From positions 186,001 through 250,000 of the forward strand of contig JARBJD010000039.1 in assembly GCA_033064195.1 (NCBI GenBank): a stretch of 64,000 nucleotides of DNA, given 5' to 3'. The notes beneath the pieces are model-generated. The model saw nothing but the letters and a program-made list of their open reading frames with translations, did no database searches and was not told where the DNA came from. The translations under genes and the position numbers were made by a program. This document shows positions 34,901 to 46,164 of the stretch, in pieces. The stretch is from Blattamonas nauphoetae (taxonomy: Eukaryota; Preaxostyla; Oxymonadida). How positions within the stretch are numbered: the stretch's first letter is position 1; each line of letters starts with the position of its first letter.

Positions 34901-37900
34901 CGTTCTGGAGGGAATGGAAGCTGCTTGAGCTCGAAATTGGAAAGTGGGATGAGTCTCTTGATTGATGGGATTGAACTGTCGGAGACATGTGTGAAGAATG
35001 GATATGGAGACGGATTGTTCATCTCATTCCCGTCCGACGCGTCTTCGTTCACAAAAGACGAGTTCGTGTTGAAGAATGTTGTGGAGAAAGGAAGGACGCG
35101 GAACGCTGAAGATGACTCGACGCCTCATCTTGTGTGGATTGTTGGAATTGACTTCTCAGGATGGATTTCGTTGAATGACGATCGTTTTGATTCTGTTGTG
35201 TCATTGGAATCATCGCCAAGTGACTGGATTTGGACTGAAGACATTGACATTTCGATCCAACTGGAAGCACCGCTTCTGTTCTACCTGTCGCCTCAAGAAG
35301 GACCAGTTGGGGTTGATGCAGCAGGGTATCCGATTGGTAAATGTGGATTTGGGGGAGTGTGGTGCAAGACTATCTCTGATGCGATGAATCGCTTGAGTGC
35401 TGCGAACACGGACTCGATCATTCTTCAAAATGAACTTTCAATCTCAAGTGAGCTGAAGATCATATCGACATTGTCGATCTCAGGGAAGACGCCAAGCTCG
35501 CATTTCTCAGTTGACGCTGGTTGCTGGTTCTCGATTTCTGGAGTTGACACTGTTTTCTCTCTCTCCACACTCGTCTTCTCCCTCCCGTCTTCACTGACAC
35601 GCTCTGAATTGTTCAGTCAGACATCAGGAACACTCTCGCTGACATCAGTTTCATTTGGTCCTCTGAGAGTGTGGAAGTGTTCACATCTCGTCTCATTGTG
35701 TGTTCATCGTCACTGGAGATGAATGATGTGAACATTAGCTCAGGAGATCTGTTGGATTGCTCGCTGATTGAAACAGAAGGAAATGTGTTGATTTTGAACA
35801 GTCGTTTCTCGTTGATCAAGCTGACATCGAACTCGAAATGGATTGTGTCATTGAAAGTGTCTGAATCTGTTGATGTTGAAATGATTTCGAGCACATTCAT
35901 GAACTGCTCACGAAATGGACGATCGGAATGGATTCTTCTTGATGGAGTGAATTCTCAAATCAAGGACTCATCGAAATGGTCTGGGACGTTCAACACGAGT
36001 TCTCCGAAGCATGGAATCGTTGTTCGTGATGGATCGAACCCGTCGGAAGAACCATTCTCTCTGTTGTATCTGTTCTTCCCTCGTGGAACAACGCTTGTGA
36101 CGACAACGTCATCTCAGAGTGAGGATCATCGTCTGTGTGGTCACGAAAAGACGCCGTGCTCGACGATTTCGCAGAATGTTGTTGTGAGTGGGGTTCGATC
36201 AGTGAGTGTGAAGGAGTCTTGTGTGGTTGGAGGATCACTTGATGTGAATGGAGAGGGATTGGATCTTCATGGACTTCATGAATACAGAGCAGTTGTACGT
36301 TTTGATGGATCAAGTCAAATCACTCAATCAGTTCTCCCGCTTCCTCTGATGATCTCGTTCTCATCAGTTGACATTGATGTTTCGCTGAGCACACTGTCTG
36401 AAGAATCATGGATTGTGGAACTTTGGAGTGGAAAAGTTGAGCTGAAAGAGTGTTCGTTTGTTTCGTCGAAGAGGATTGAGATGGGAATGCTTGTGGTTGA
36501 GAATGGAGAGCTGAGTTTGAAGAAGATGACATTGAAGAATGTTGGATTCTCTTCAAGAGCGATTGTTGTTCGGAATGGGACGAGTTCGATTGATGAACTG
36601 ATTGTGACAGACTCTTCTCTGCGATCATTGATTGACGTGACGAATGTGAGTTCATTGACGATGATTAATTCTCGATTTGAACGAATCTCATGGACAGGAG
36701 CTTCGAACGAGGATGGAGTGGGATCTCTGTGTCATTGGTCGGATGGAGTGTTTGTTCTTGTGAACAGCTCGACGACAGTTCAGTCGTGTGTGTTCCAGGA
36801 TCTTTCAGAAGGGGGATTGAGTGTTTTCGGGGGAAGATTGGACATTCACTTGAGTGGATTTGAAGAAACGCATGATGAATCGCCTGACTTCCCATCGGCT
36901 CATCGAAACATTCATTGTGAAGGGTCAGGACAGGTGACGCTTCACAGTTTGAGTGGTGGAGATGGGACTGGAAATCATTCGTCGCTGTGGATTGATTCGT
37001 CGGATTGTTTGATCATGAATGGGAAAACGGAAGTGTCTTCGCCTCTTTTCGTGCCAACGCTGAACGTGTCAGAAAGTGTGGTTTCGCGAACGAAGACGAA
37101 AATGATGTCGATGACGATTCGTGGATTGATTCTGATGCCTTGTGGTCTTTCACTTGAAGTGTTCAGTGTGGACGACAAGAAGATTGAGACTGGAACTCCT
37201 CACAAGATTGATCTGGAATCTCGCGCGACAAACTGGACCGAGACGTCGTTTTCGCTTTTTTTGAATGAATCCTCAGACTTCATTTCGCTGAATTCGAAAC
37301 TGGAATTGCGAGCCCGCCTTGTTGTTGGAGATTCTTTTCAAACTCAAGAATCCATCCTCCTCAAACTGAGTCAGTTCGACGAACGCAAATCACAAATGAC
37401 AAAAGCGCTGAAATGGTTGATCCCTCTGATCGTTGGAATCATTGTCGCGATCATCATCCTCTCCATCATCGTATGTGTTCTCTGGCATCGCCGTAACAAG
37501 AAAAATTCAAAAGAGAAACTGTCGGAAATGGGGGAGACAATGACATTCGACGATGAGTTCAAAGTCGACAATGTTCCTCTCGAAATGACAGACAGAGCCC
37601 ATCACTCCTCGTTCGACACACCAACAACCGCAAATCTCATCCGACCGACTGAAACCAAAATGTTCGACGCGAAAAGAGCGAATGATGCGGATGAGGCAGA
37701 CAGGGATGCACAATACCCGCAATATCTCCAAAACGAAGAGATTTCTCTTCAGAAAATGAACGGAGAAATCGGGACAGTCGAACATCGAGTCACTCTGTAC
37801 AGCAGACTCCATCAACCATCACCAACAGATCGAATGCTCGATCGTTCTTCTCTCCAGAAAAAGCTGGTTGAAGCTGTCGTCACTCTGAAAAAACAGTTCG

Positions 37901-38412
37901 GAGAAACTGAACACTTTGTTCAATTGAGCCCACACATCGTTTTTTTCGACAGCGCGGGTGTTGTGACGATCTCCAGTCAGCAGCACCCGCCATCCCAAAG
38001 TCGAATGACCAACCAACAACAATCGATGACGAACGAAATGATGCAAAAGAACAGCGAGGGGGACAGATGGAGGGCGCCTGAAGTGGTGAACCAACAGCAG
38101 AACATCAAGGTTGAGAAAGCAGCCGTGTTCAGCTTGGGGATGATGCTTTGGGAAATCGAGAAAGGAGAAGTTCCTTTCCGTGATCTCAGCAACATTGATG
38201 CTCAGCGTCAAATTGGATCTGGTCATGTTCCTTCGATGGATGGTATTCCCCAATCGCTTTCCAAACTGATCGAGAACTGCCTCTCGATCGATCCAAAAGA
38301 CCGTCCGACTCTCGACGAGCTGGATGCCAAGCTCAAACGTGTCATTGACAAACCGACAGAGGAAATCGATGTCGAGAATGGGTCACACAATGCCCGAACT
38401 TTGTTACTATGA
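28918..38412 (+). pseudogene. Beta-helix receptor with pseudokinase tail, copy A (two frame breaks)
   Basis: It starts at ATG 28918 (MRRLLLLLVCFIPVAFPTDP), a signal peptide nearly identical to that of copy B. An upstream in-frame ATG at 28855 would bury the signal sequence. Most of the length is nearly identical to copy B. Two single-base differences split it into three overlapping frames. One is an extra base near 33776 (B: GGGGGATCGACGAC); the other is a missing base near 35668 (B: GGTCCGTCTGAG). Restoring B's frame is unnecessary to see homology on both sides. The block ~29905-30690 differs from B far more than the flanks. The C-terminus has a membrane helix (~37400-37480) and kinase C-lobe motifs RWRAPEVV, FSLGMMLWEIE and DRPTLDEL. 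It is either a young pseudogene or contains assembly errors. Confidence 0.85.
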
Positions 38413-38744
38413 GCGATATCGACACACATGTCAACCCCCATCACTTCGCAATCCACAGCAACTTGTGTCGAAACAAACCTGTTCCAAACACGAACAAAGT
38501 TGAGATGTACCACTCCCACTTACCCCTCACCACAATCACTATTTTCACTATTTCAAACTTTACTCCCTCGAGTAGCCAACGCTACTCGTCGATGGTACGA
38601 TTTGGTCGAATTCACCTCACTCACTATGCCAATCGGAACTCATGTTCACACGTTTCGCTTGGAGCATCACGACCACTCACCATCACCCAACCATCACGTC
38701 ATCTGAGTTAGACCCACGAGACACACCACAATCCTCGTGAACAG

Positions 38745-39428
38745 TCTGATCTCATCCTGATTAACCACACACAATCATGTTGATTTTGAGATTCTTGATT
38801 GATGAACGAGAACGAGGCTTTGACCGAATGAACAATGAATGGGTTGAAGTCGTTCTTATCTTGATTGTCTCCTGATTGAGAAAGTTGGCAATTCAGACCT
38901 CGTCCACCACACATGGTCTTTGTTTGTCTTTGTTTTGGGGTTCTGTTTGCCAACATCCTGATTTGTCTCACTCTCTCTCTCCACTTCTCACCTCACCCAA
39001 GTCGCATTTCTGATACTTGTGCTGATCTGGAACACTCGCAATCAATCACCATCACACTGCACTTTGGAGACAATGGCCAGTCTCCCACCCTCCCGCTGGT
39101 TGACACTGTGTGGATTGTGCGATGTGTTCTTCTTTCTCGTCTCTGCCGTTATTGTTCGAAGTCTCTTGTTTGCAGTCTGAAATTCACCGCTCGACGTGAA
39201 TTCTGAATTATTCGGACGGAATTGAGCAGACCAGAAAGAAAAGTCCCTGTTCTGACTGTTCTGACATTGTCAGGAAGTCCTTTCACAGATGTTTCGAAGG
39301 GGACATTTTCGTGTCAATTGATTCCAAGAAGAATGGATTCACATCACTCCACTTCCTCAAATAACTCACCTCGCATTTGAATCTTGATTGTTGAGAAAAG
39401 AGACACATCCCCTCCCATTTTTCTATCA
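38745..39428 (+). repeat. Conserved 3' flank of receptor copy A
   Basis: Nearly identical to 55960-56653 and to the reverse complement of 62125-62820. The sequence between the stop of A and about 38745 is more diverged. A 97-codon frame at 38913-39206 (MVFVCLCFGVLFANILICL...) is preserved in all three copies. Confidence 0.85.
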
Positions 39429-39964
39429 GGATGATTTTTTCAACTGAACAGCTGATTCATTTCGAATTAAAGTTTTTTAACAGCCTAGGTCGTATTTTCA
39501 CGTGTTTTTTTCAATCGACAGGGAGACTCAGGAGGAAGCTTCACAAAATGGGCCGATCGGGAATCATTCTCACTTGTTTGTTCGTAAACAGGACTGTTTC
39601 GCCAATGATATGAAAAAAGCGGCGTAAGTGGACTTCCTGGGCCAAAAGTGATCTGACCGTTCATCTTTCTCTTTTTGATGCTTTACCATTTCGTTTCCGA
39701 TCATTTCCTGTCTGCCTTGTTGGTGATCAGCCCGTACAAGCTAACAATCGGTGAATCGGACTTTTTTTGACTTCGTGTAATGTGACAACTGGGCATAATG
39801 GCCAATACATGAGACACGCGATAGATACAGGGCTGTACGTAACTAGCCGGACTCAAATTTCTACCCGAATGAGAGATGATCGATTGAATCGAAGAGTCAA
39901 ATCGTGGGCAGAAATAGATAATTGACATTTTTCATGCTTCCTCAGGTGAGTAGGACGGATGGTC
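39429..39964. other. Intergenic, no recognised feature
   Basis: Between the end of the duplicated 3' flank and the fold-back element. Only short chance frames are present. Confidence 0.45.
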
Positions 39965-40597
39965 TAGGAGTGTCAATAAAGCACGCCATGTCAAGAATTC
40001 ACGATCCATTAAGGATAAATCACAATTGGTCTAACTAAGAAAAAGATACAATTTTAGATTTATTTGACGACAAAAATTTGAGAGTGCCTCATATCGCCCT
40101 ATAGGAAAATACTCACATTTTTTGAAACTTTTTAGGGTCATTTCTCCACAACCAGCCATCCGTTTTGAATCAAATAAAATGCATTGTGATCGTAAACATC
40201 TCGACAAAAGCTGCTCAAAAAATGAAAGATATTTTTTCTAAGAATTTTGTGTCGAGAAAAATATGGGTTTTTTTCAATTCTCCCAAACACCCAGAATTTT
40301 TTCTCCAATTTTTTTCTCGACACAAAATTCTTAGAAAAATATCTTTCATTTTGAGCAGCTTTGTCGAGATGTTTACGATCACAATGCATTTTATTTGATT
40401 CAAAACGGATGGCTGGTTGTGGAGAAATGACCCTAAAAGTTTCAAAAATGTGAGTATTTTCCTATAGGCGATATGAGGCACTCTCAAATTTTGTCGTCAA
40501 ATAAATCTAAAATTGTATCTTTTCTTAGTTAGACCAATTGTGATTTATCCTTAATGGATCGTGAATTTTGACATGGCGTGCTTTATTGACACTCCTA
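39965..40597. repeat. Fold-back element, 633 bp, with ~290-bp arms
   Basis: Positions 39965-40260 are the reverse complement of 40311-40597 with a few small differences, leaving a loop of about 50 bp with TTTTTTCAATTCTCCC. The outer ends read TAGGAGTGTCAATAAAG. A diverged pair of the same arms flanks 42690-43700, so this is a repeated family. The element has no gene and abuts the transposase at 40635. Confidence 0.9.
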
Positions 40598-40634
40598 TTA
40601 TCAAATCCGATTCAGCTATTCTCAGAAAGTTAAA

Positions 40635-41370
40635 ATGGAGGAGGACAAAGAAATGTCGACCCCTGAATGGCTGCGCCTTTTCTCTTCAGAAGAGGAGACA
40701 ATTTCGTTCCTCATCGCCCACACAACCAAAACAGATCAATTCTCACCGGAACGTCCTTTCTCAACTCGCACAAACCCAAGCCAAATTGCTCTCAAGCGCT
40801 TCTGTAGATGCTGTTTACTCCTTTTGTGCGCTCTTCGGCCAAGCTGAAACAGTTTCAGTTTGGGGAGGAATTGTACCTTTGGGAAGTGTGGATCGGATCG
40901 TGGAAGTGGACGAGATGTGCTTTGGGCGCAGAAAGAACGGAAGGGGGGAAGAGAGGCCTCAATGTTGGATAGGCGGGGTGATCGAAAGACACGAGAATGG
41001 ACGGCCACGTGGGATCTTCCTGCCTGTGCAGTACCGGTCTGAACCGGTTCTGCTTGGTGTCATTGAGGCAGTAGTCAAAGAAGGAACAACAGTTTATACC
41101 GATCGATGGGCGGCATATCATACCATCCAAGAGCAACGTAACATGCAGCATGGGACTGTAATTCATTCTCTCTACTTCAAAGACCCGATCACAGGTGTAT
41201 ACACGAACTGAATCGAAGGCCAATGGGCGCACATACACCGCTTTATGGCATCTGGAGGGACATCCAGCGACAGCTTGTTGGATAATTGTTCTCTCTTCCA
41301 CAAGTTGAATATCGAGCAAATCTCGTTTCGGAGTATGTTGGAGAAACTTCGGAATAACGGCACTTGACGG
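40635..41370 (+). pseudogene. Merlin/IS1595 (ISXO2-like) transposase, broken
   Basis: The ISXO2-like DDE core is clear. VEVDEMCFGRRKNGRG gives the first Asp, WIGGVIERHENGRPRG follows, TVYTDRWAAYHTI gives the second Asp, and IEGQWAHIHRF gives the Glu. The N-terminal block STPEWLRLFSSEEE (from 40635) lies in a different frame from the core, and a TGA at 41209-41211 falls just before IEGQW where the family has an HTN.IE stretch. The copy is therefore inactive. This is a plain DNA transposon. Its ends were not found; the adjacent fold-back repeat may be one of them or an independent insertion. Confidence 0.8.
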
Positions 41371-41427
41371 GCCGGAAGGTGGATCACTCCATCAGTCGAC
41401 ACCCATAGTGTCCGAATCGCTCGAAAT

Positions 41428-42180
41428 TCAAAATGTTGCATTGTTCATCCTGTCGTCGTCTCCAGCTTTTATCAAAGCAGACGAAATGAACCCGCTTCGG
41501 AGGCTGTGGAAGCCAAAGTATTGAAGTGGATTCACAGCTTGGAAAGGACGATTCTGAAGGCGAATCGTCATTGCGTCCGGTCCAATTGGCCAGATTCTTT
41601 CCTCCAACGAACCGTGCTTCTCCCACTCCTCACGAGAAGTCAATGAAAGCCCAAGTCTGTGTGCAAGATGCTTTTGAAGCCAGAACAGAACATTCAAGTT
41701 GCTGTAAGCAAACAAGTCGCCCTCCAGTGTGGCAACACTATCCTGGGCGTAGTGCCCCTTCATCTTTCTCAGTCGAAGGGTGACGAGGAGGACGGATGTA
41801 TCTTTGAAACAAATAATTCTTTCAATGTCGCGGAGTTCTCTTGCGGCACAGGTTGAAGCGCGAGCGCCAGTCGACAAGGAGAATAGAAATAGACTGGCTT
41901 CAAAGGGTTTGTCGGGAAGGGATGATGGAATATGCGAGATGATTTTCAGAAGATCGGATGCGATGAGTGGAGGCTTGCCAATTAAGATATCAGGTGTTTC
42001 TTTCAACTTTTTCATCAGACTTCTCTCGTCAACAACAGCTTTGTGGACGGGGTATGGTGTGGGTTCGCCTCTGTGAACTGTGTCAAGAGCAATCATGGCA
42101 GAGCGAACAGTTGAGTCGAGAGAGTGAACCGAAACAAGTCCATGAATCCCAAGGACGAAGAGGAACTCCTTGACGAACTT
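41428..42180 (-). pseudogene. Tyrosine recombinase remnant (Crypton- or DIRS-like)
   Basis: The frame reads VHSLDSTVRSAMIALDTVHR, then LFLFSLSTGARASTCAAREL, and near the end FGFHSLRSGFISSALIKAG. An arginine in a TGAR helix followed about 130 residues later by H-x-x-R is the hallmark of tyrosine recombinases. The catalytic tyrosine is not visible and the N-terminal part is disrupted. The element looks broken, with more than one break. It lies tail-to-tail with the Merlin-like transposase. Whether it comes from a Crypton-type DNA transposon or a DIRS-type retroelement cannot be told from this piece. Confidence 0.65.
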
Positions 42181-42571
42181 GATTTAAAGAGGGAAGACTG
42201 AATCAAGTTTGTAGGCCACTCCAAAGTCCGACAGAAGACGAAATACCCAACGATGGTTTTCCTGTGTTTCAAGGCTGAAAGGAAGAGTATAGGCAGGTGG
42301 ATTTGCAAGATCTTCGGCAGAGACTTGTGCCAGAATGGAACGAAGCCGTGTTGGGCCCTGATTTTAATTGAAGGGTGTCTTGATTGAAGGATTGTCCGAT
42401 TGTTCAACTGTCGGTGGAAGTATTTTGGTCCAAATGGCATTCTTCATCGAATGAGAGTGAAAGCTTCTATCTTCGGTTTGTCAATACTTGGCGTCATTTT
42501 CAAACAATGCTCGATCATACTAAACATAAATCGAGTGATACGCCCTCATGGTAATAATACGAGCAATTTCA

Positions 42572-43962
42572 CACGCCATGTCAATTATTCACGATCTGTG
42601 AAGTATAAATTAGAAATGGTCCAACAAAGGAAATCCTAAGATACTAGGTTTTGTTTCAGGACAAAAGTCTGAGTGTGCCTCCACGACCAGATCCGTTTTG
42701 GACCGAAGAACAAGGTCGAATAAAGTTGGTTTCATTTTTCCCAAATGTTCATTTCTTCAAAAAACGTTTCCATGGAAAACTTCATCAAAATTGATTCACA
42801 AATTGTGTCGAAACGACAAAAACACATGAAAAAAAGCGGTCAAGTTGATTCAAAAGAATTGTATCACTGTCTTTTTTCTTTTGTCATTGTCATTTTGAGA
42901 TGGTTTCAAAACGAAAAAAACGATTGAATGTGAGGCATTTTCTTTCTGTGTTTGTGATTGTGTCTGGTGGGTGCGATTCTGAAGAGCTGGTTGTTGAGTT
43001 GCAGCATCAATTGTGGTGGAAAATGCAGATTTGGGATTGATGTTTGAAGTGATGACTCTGCTTTCTTTCTTCACCCGTCGACTGGCCTTGATGTCATTCC
43101 TAATAGGTTTCATCGCCCTCTGAATGGGATGTGTTTGACTGTAATTCTGCCTCTTCTTAAATATGAGGCTATTTTGTCCAGATGAGAGGATATTTTCTTC
43201 CTTGGTGTCGTTAATCCAGAAACGGAAGAGCCAGATGAACCAACTGGTGTCTATGATGAGCTTCAAAAGGTTGATACTTCTGGAGGTACTCCCTTCGACG
43301 TTACTGAGTCGGAGCACCAGTTTCGGGTCAGCTACTTTTCTTCTTTCGAGTGGATTTGTTCGACACACTCCAAATCTTTGCTTTATTACAATCTTTTTAG
43401 TCATTCCTGACTTTTTTGATAGACTGGAATCAAGATGGCCAAAATCGTTGTGATCGCTACTAACACAAAATAATACACAACATCCCGTTTGCTCGTATTC
43501 TTCGACTCAATGTTGTGTCGAAGAAAACCTTCTACTGGGTTCTAAAACGAGTCAGATCCAACCAACCCTGCGGGTAGAGAGTCAGACCATCAAAGATTAC
43601 TACCCATGAACGAGAACGTATCATCGAACAGATTCATACCGATCGGCAACATAGACTCTTCCATTCAGCGATAGATATTCGTCGCATGGTTTGACTCTCG
43701 ACAAAAAAATGATTGGCAAAAAAATATGTCATTTCTTTTTTGAGCAGCTTTTGTCGAGATCAATCCGAGTATAGTGCATTTTATTTGATTCCAAACTGAT
43801 GGCTGGTTGTGGAGAAGAAAGGGCAAAAAGTTGAGAAAAATGTGTGTGCATTTCTAGCTTTCACAGTATTGTGAGGTTCTCTCTTGATACAGGCATTTTG
43901 GCGCGGAACCAATTTTATTTTTCTTAGTTTGACCAATATTGATTATTCAAGCCCCATTACCC
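42572..43962. repeat. Diverged, longer relative of the 39965 fold-back element
   Basis: 42572-42690 resembles the left arm of 39965-40597 in the same orientation (CACGCCATGTCAA, then GAGTGTGCCTC). 43715-43962 resembles the right arm (GAGCAGCTTTTGTCGAGAT, then GATGGCTGGTTGTGGAGAA). About 1 kb of unrelated sequence lies between. It is much more diverged than the compact copy, hence older. I see no intact gene inside. Confidence 0.6.
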
Positions 43963-44259
43963 GGATTATTAAAAACGTTCGGATTAATCACATATCTATT
44001 CGAAGGACTGGCCAGCAGATGATGATCTCACGTTGGAATCTGCGTTCGACTGTCAACCATTCTGAATTGATGGTTTGATGAGATGGAATTTAGCAGAGAG
44101 TGTTGATGAGGAGCTGGTATCGCCGAACATAAAATGAGTGGACTGTGAGATATCAATCTGCTGTTTTCAGAGCAGACACAGTTCGTTGCGATGTGGACTG
44201 AGGAGACTTGATGACACCAGTACTATTCACAATCACCTCTGTTCCTGCTTTCTTCAGAT

Positions 44260-44700
44260 GCGAGAATCCAGTTTCCAGTGTCTGGTAAGGAAGCTGAAAA
44301 GACAAATATTTGGGTGATCATTCCCTTCCACACACACTGAGAGTGTTGTCTCTGATCCCATGTGAGGATCCCAAAAGCAAAGCAAACTCTCAGCCTCTCC
44401 AGGACTTACTGTCACAATAATCCTCATTCTCTCGTCCAGCGAGATGATTGCAGATATACTTGTTGTGAATGTGGAGCCCAAAGAGAGATGGATGGTCGTT
44501 CATTCCGAAGAATGGGTAAACGGAGCTGATTGACGATCGAGGCAACAATGGTCAGCTTGCCTTCTCCATCCACTTCGATCAGCGTGGTGAGAGTGGAGGA
44601 AGGAAGTACCACTGAAGATTCTACATTTGGACAGGAGTGGAAAGGGATTGGGGGAGAAGATGAAGTGTCTCGAGATGATCGCTGAGAATGAAAAAGTGGA
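44260..44700 (-). pseudogene. Unrecognised protein fragment in two frames
   Basis: The minus strand reads STLTTLIEVDGEGKLTIVAS, then NQLRLPILRNERPSISL, and in the next frame STFTTSISAIISLDERMRII followed by ESLLCFWDPHMGSETTLSV. The strand-rich pattern suggests a beta domain, perhaps distantly SPRY- or concanavalin-like. The change of frame and lack of a start suggest a remnant. Confidence in any family is low. Confidence 0.3.
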
Positions 44701-44879
44701 AGAGGAGAAACTCCACAATTGGATGAAAGGGGACGAAGAAGTCCAGAAATGCAGGCAATCCCTCGCTTAAAAAAACCGAATGCAATGGACACCAGCATCA
44801 ACACAACATTGCCACATTGTGAAAACAAAACTGAAAAGACCGGAACACTTGCGGGCTGAAGACGATGCTACACGGTGTC

Positions 44880-45095
44880 GAGAAGATGGAGATCGAAGGA
44901 GAAGAGAAGCAGTGGCGGCGAGAGGAAGAAGAGAGGCTGTAGAGAGAAGAGGAGGAGATGATTCGGCGAGAAGCTGAGTGGCGGAGACTGGAGGAAGTTT
45001 GAAGGAGGAGAGAGGATGAGAGTCTCTGACTGGAAAGGGAAGAGGAGAAACGATGGGAGAAAGCTGAGTGGGTCAGGAAAAGTGAGAATTTAAGA
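44880..45095 (+). pseudogene. Remnant of a Glu/Arg-rich coiled coil
   Basis: One frame reads EKMEIEGEEKQWRREEEERL, stop, REEEEMIRREAEWRRLEEV, stop, RRREDESL, stop, LEREEEKRWEKAEWVRKSEN. The heptad-like, charge-alternating pattern with recurring EAEW continues across three stop codons (TAG, TGA, TGA). This suggests a decayed coiled-coil exon. The purine-rich strand could also produce such a pattern by composition alone. Confidence 0.35.
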
Positions 45096-46107
45096 GTCCA
45101 CCACATTCTATTCACATCCCTTTTGTTTATGCTTCGAAATGATTGCGTTTTCATTTCTTGTCTGAACAACAAAAAAACTCAGAATTGAGAAATGGATGTG
45201 ATCGGACCCACTATTGGAGTTTCAACCACCTCCTCCTTCATTTCCACTTCTTTCGCCACCAGAACCCAAAATCAAGCCTATAATGCACTTTTATCACTGG
45301 AAATCTCCAAAAAACTGTGTATCACAAGTTTCAAGAGCCACGTCACCTCAGTTACTTGTGTCCATCAGTCATGGGCAAAAATATTCGTCCTCGTCTTGTG
45401 GAGTTCACGAATAATACGTATTCTTTCCATTTTTCAGGAACACTTCAAAAAATACTCAGAATGTCATTTTCAAAATTTTGGGTCAGAATTTTTGACATCA
45501 TTCAAAAGTTCGACGGTCATAAACAAAAAAACGAAATTGACCACTCTTGCCACAACTTGATCCAGATCTCGTAAATGCTGTTCACTCATGTCCAACATCC
45601 CTTTGAAAGAAAAGTCGATTCATTTCTAAATCCTGAGAGGAGATTGGTTCCGAATGTTGGTCTTCGGACTTTTGAATGATGTCAAAAATTCTCACCCTTA
45701 TAGAGTATAAATCATGTGTTTATAGTAGCGTCACTAGACCACTTCACCTCACTTCACAAGGTAAAATCAGAAAGTGAAATCGCCATAATTTTCGAGTCGA
45801 AATACTGATCAGTATTTTTGTTGAATTTTCACTTCAACATGCTCAATTGATCTCAAAATAGAGAAATCACCAAATGAGCGGATGATGAAGTGTATAAGAA
45901 AAAAACAAAATAAAAGTTGACTTTTGAGAAACGTGATCTGATGGTGACGAGACCGTTTGTCCGTGACAGCATGACTGAGAATCAGAGTGACAGCAGCGAT
46001 GTTTACGATAAGATTAATGCATTATTCACTGTTGTTTAACTTCACTGGAAACAATATTTTACGATTTACTGCATTTTTACACAAATGCGTTCATGAAAAC
46101 AATGTGT

Positions 46108-46164
46108 GGGCAGATCTAGAATCTCACCAAAACCAAACAACCCCCTTCAGGAGAACGGTCTAAG
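46108..46164 (+). promoter_or_regulatory. Conserved 5' leader of receptor copy B
   Basis: Homologous to 28860-28917. The GATCTAGAATCTCACC block and AGGAGAACGGTCTAAG just before the start are shared with copy A. Confidence 0.5.

Larger units (their letters stand above)
43963..46107. other. Gene-poor stretch with decayed fragments
   Basis: 2.1 kb between the old fold-back relative and the leader of copy B. It holds the two fragments listed separately (44260-44700 and 44880-45095). The remainder, including 45100-46107, is AT-rich with only short chance frames. Confidence 0.45.
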
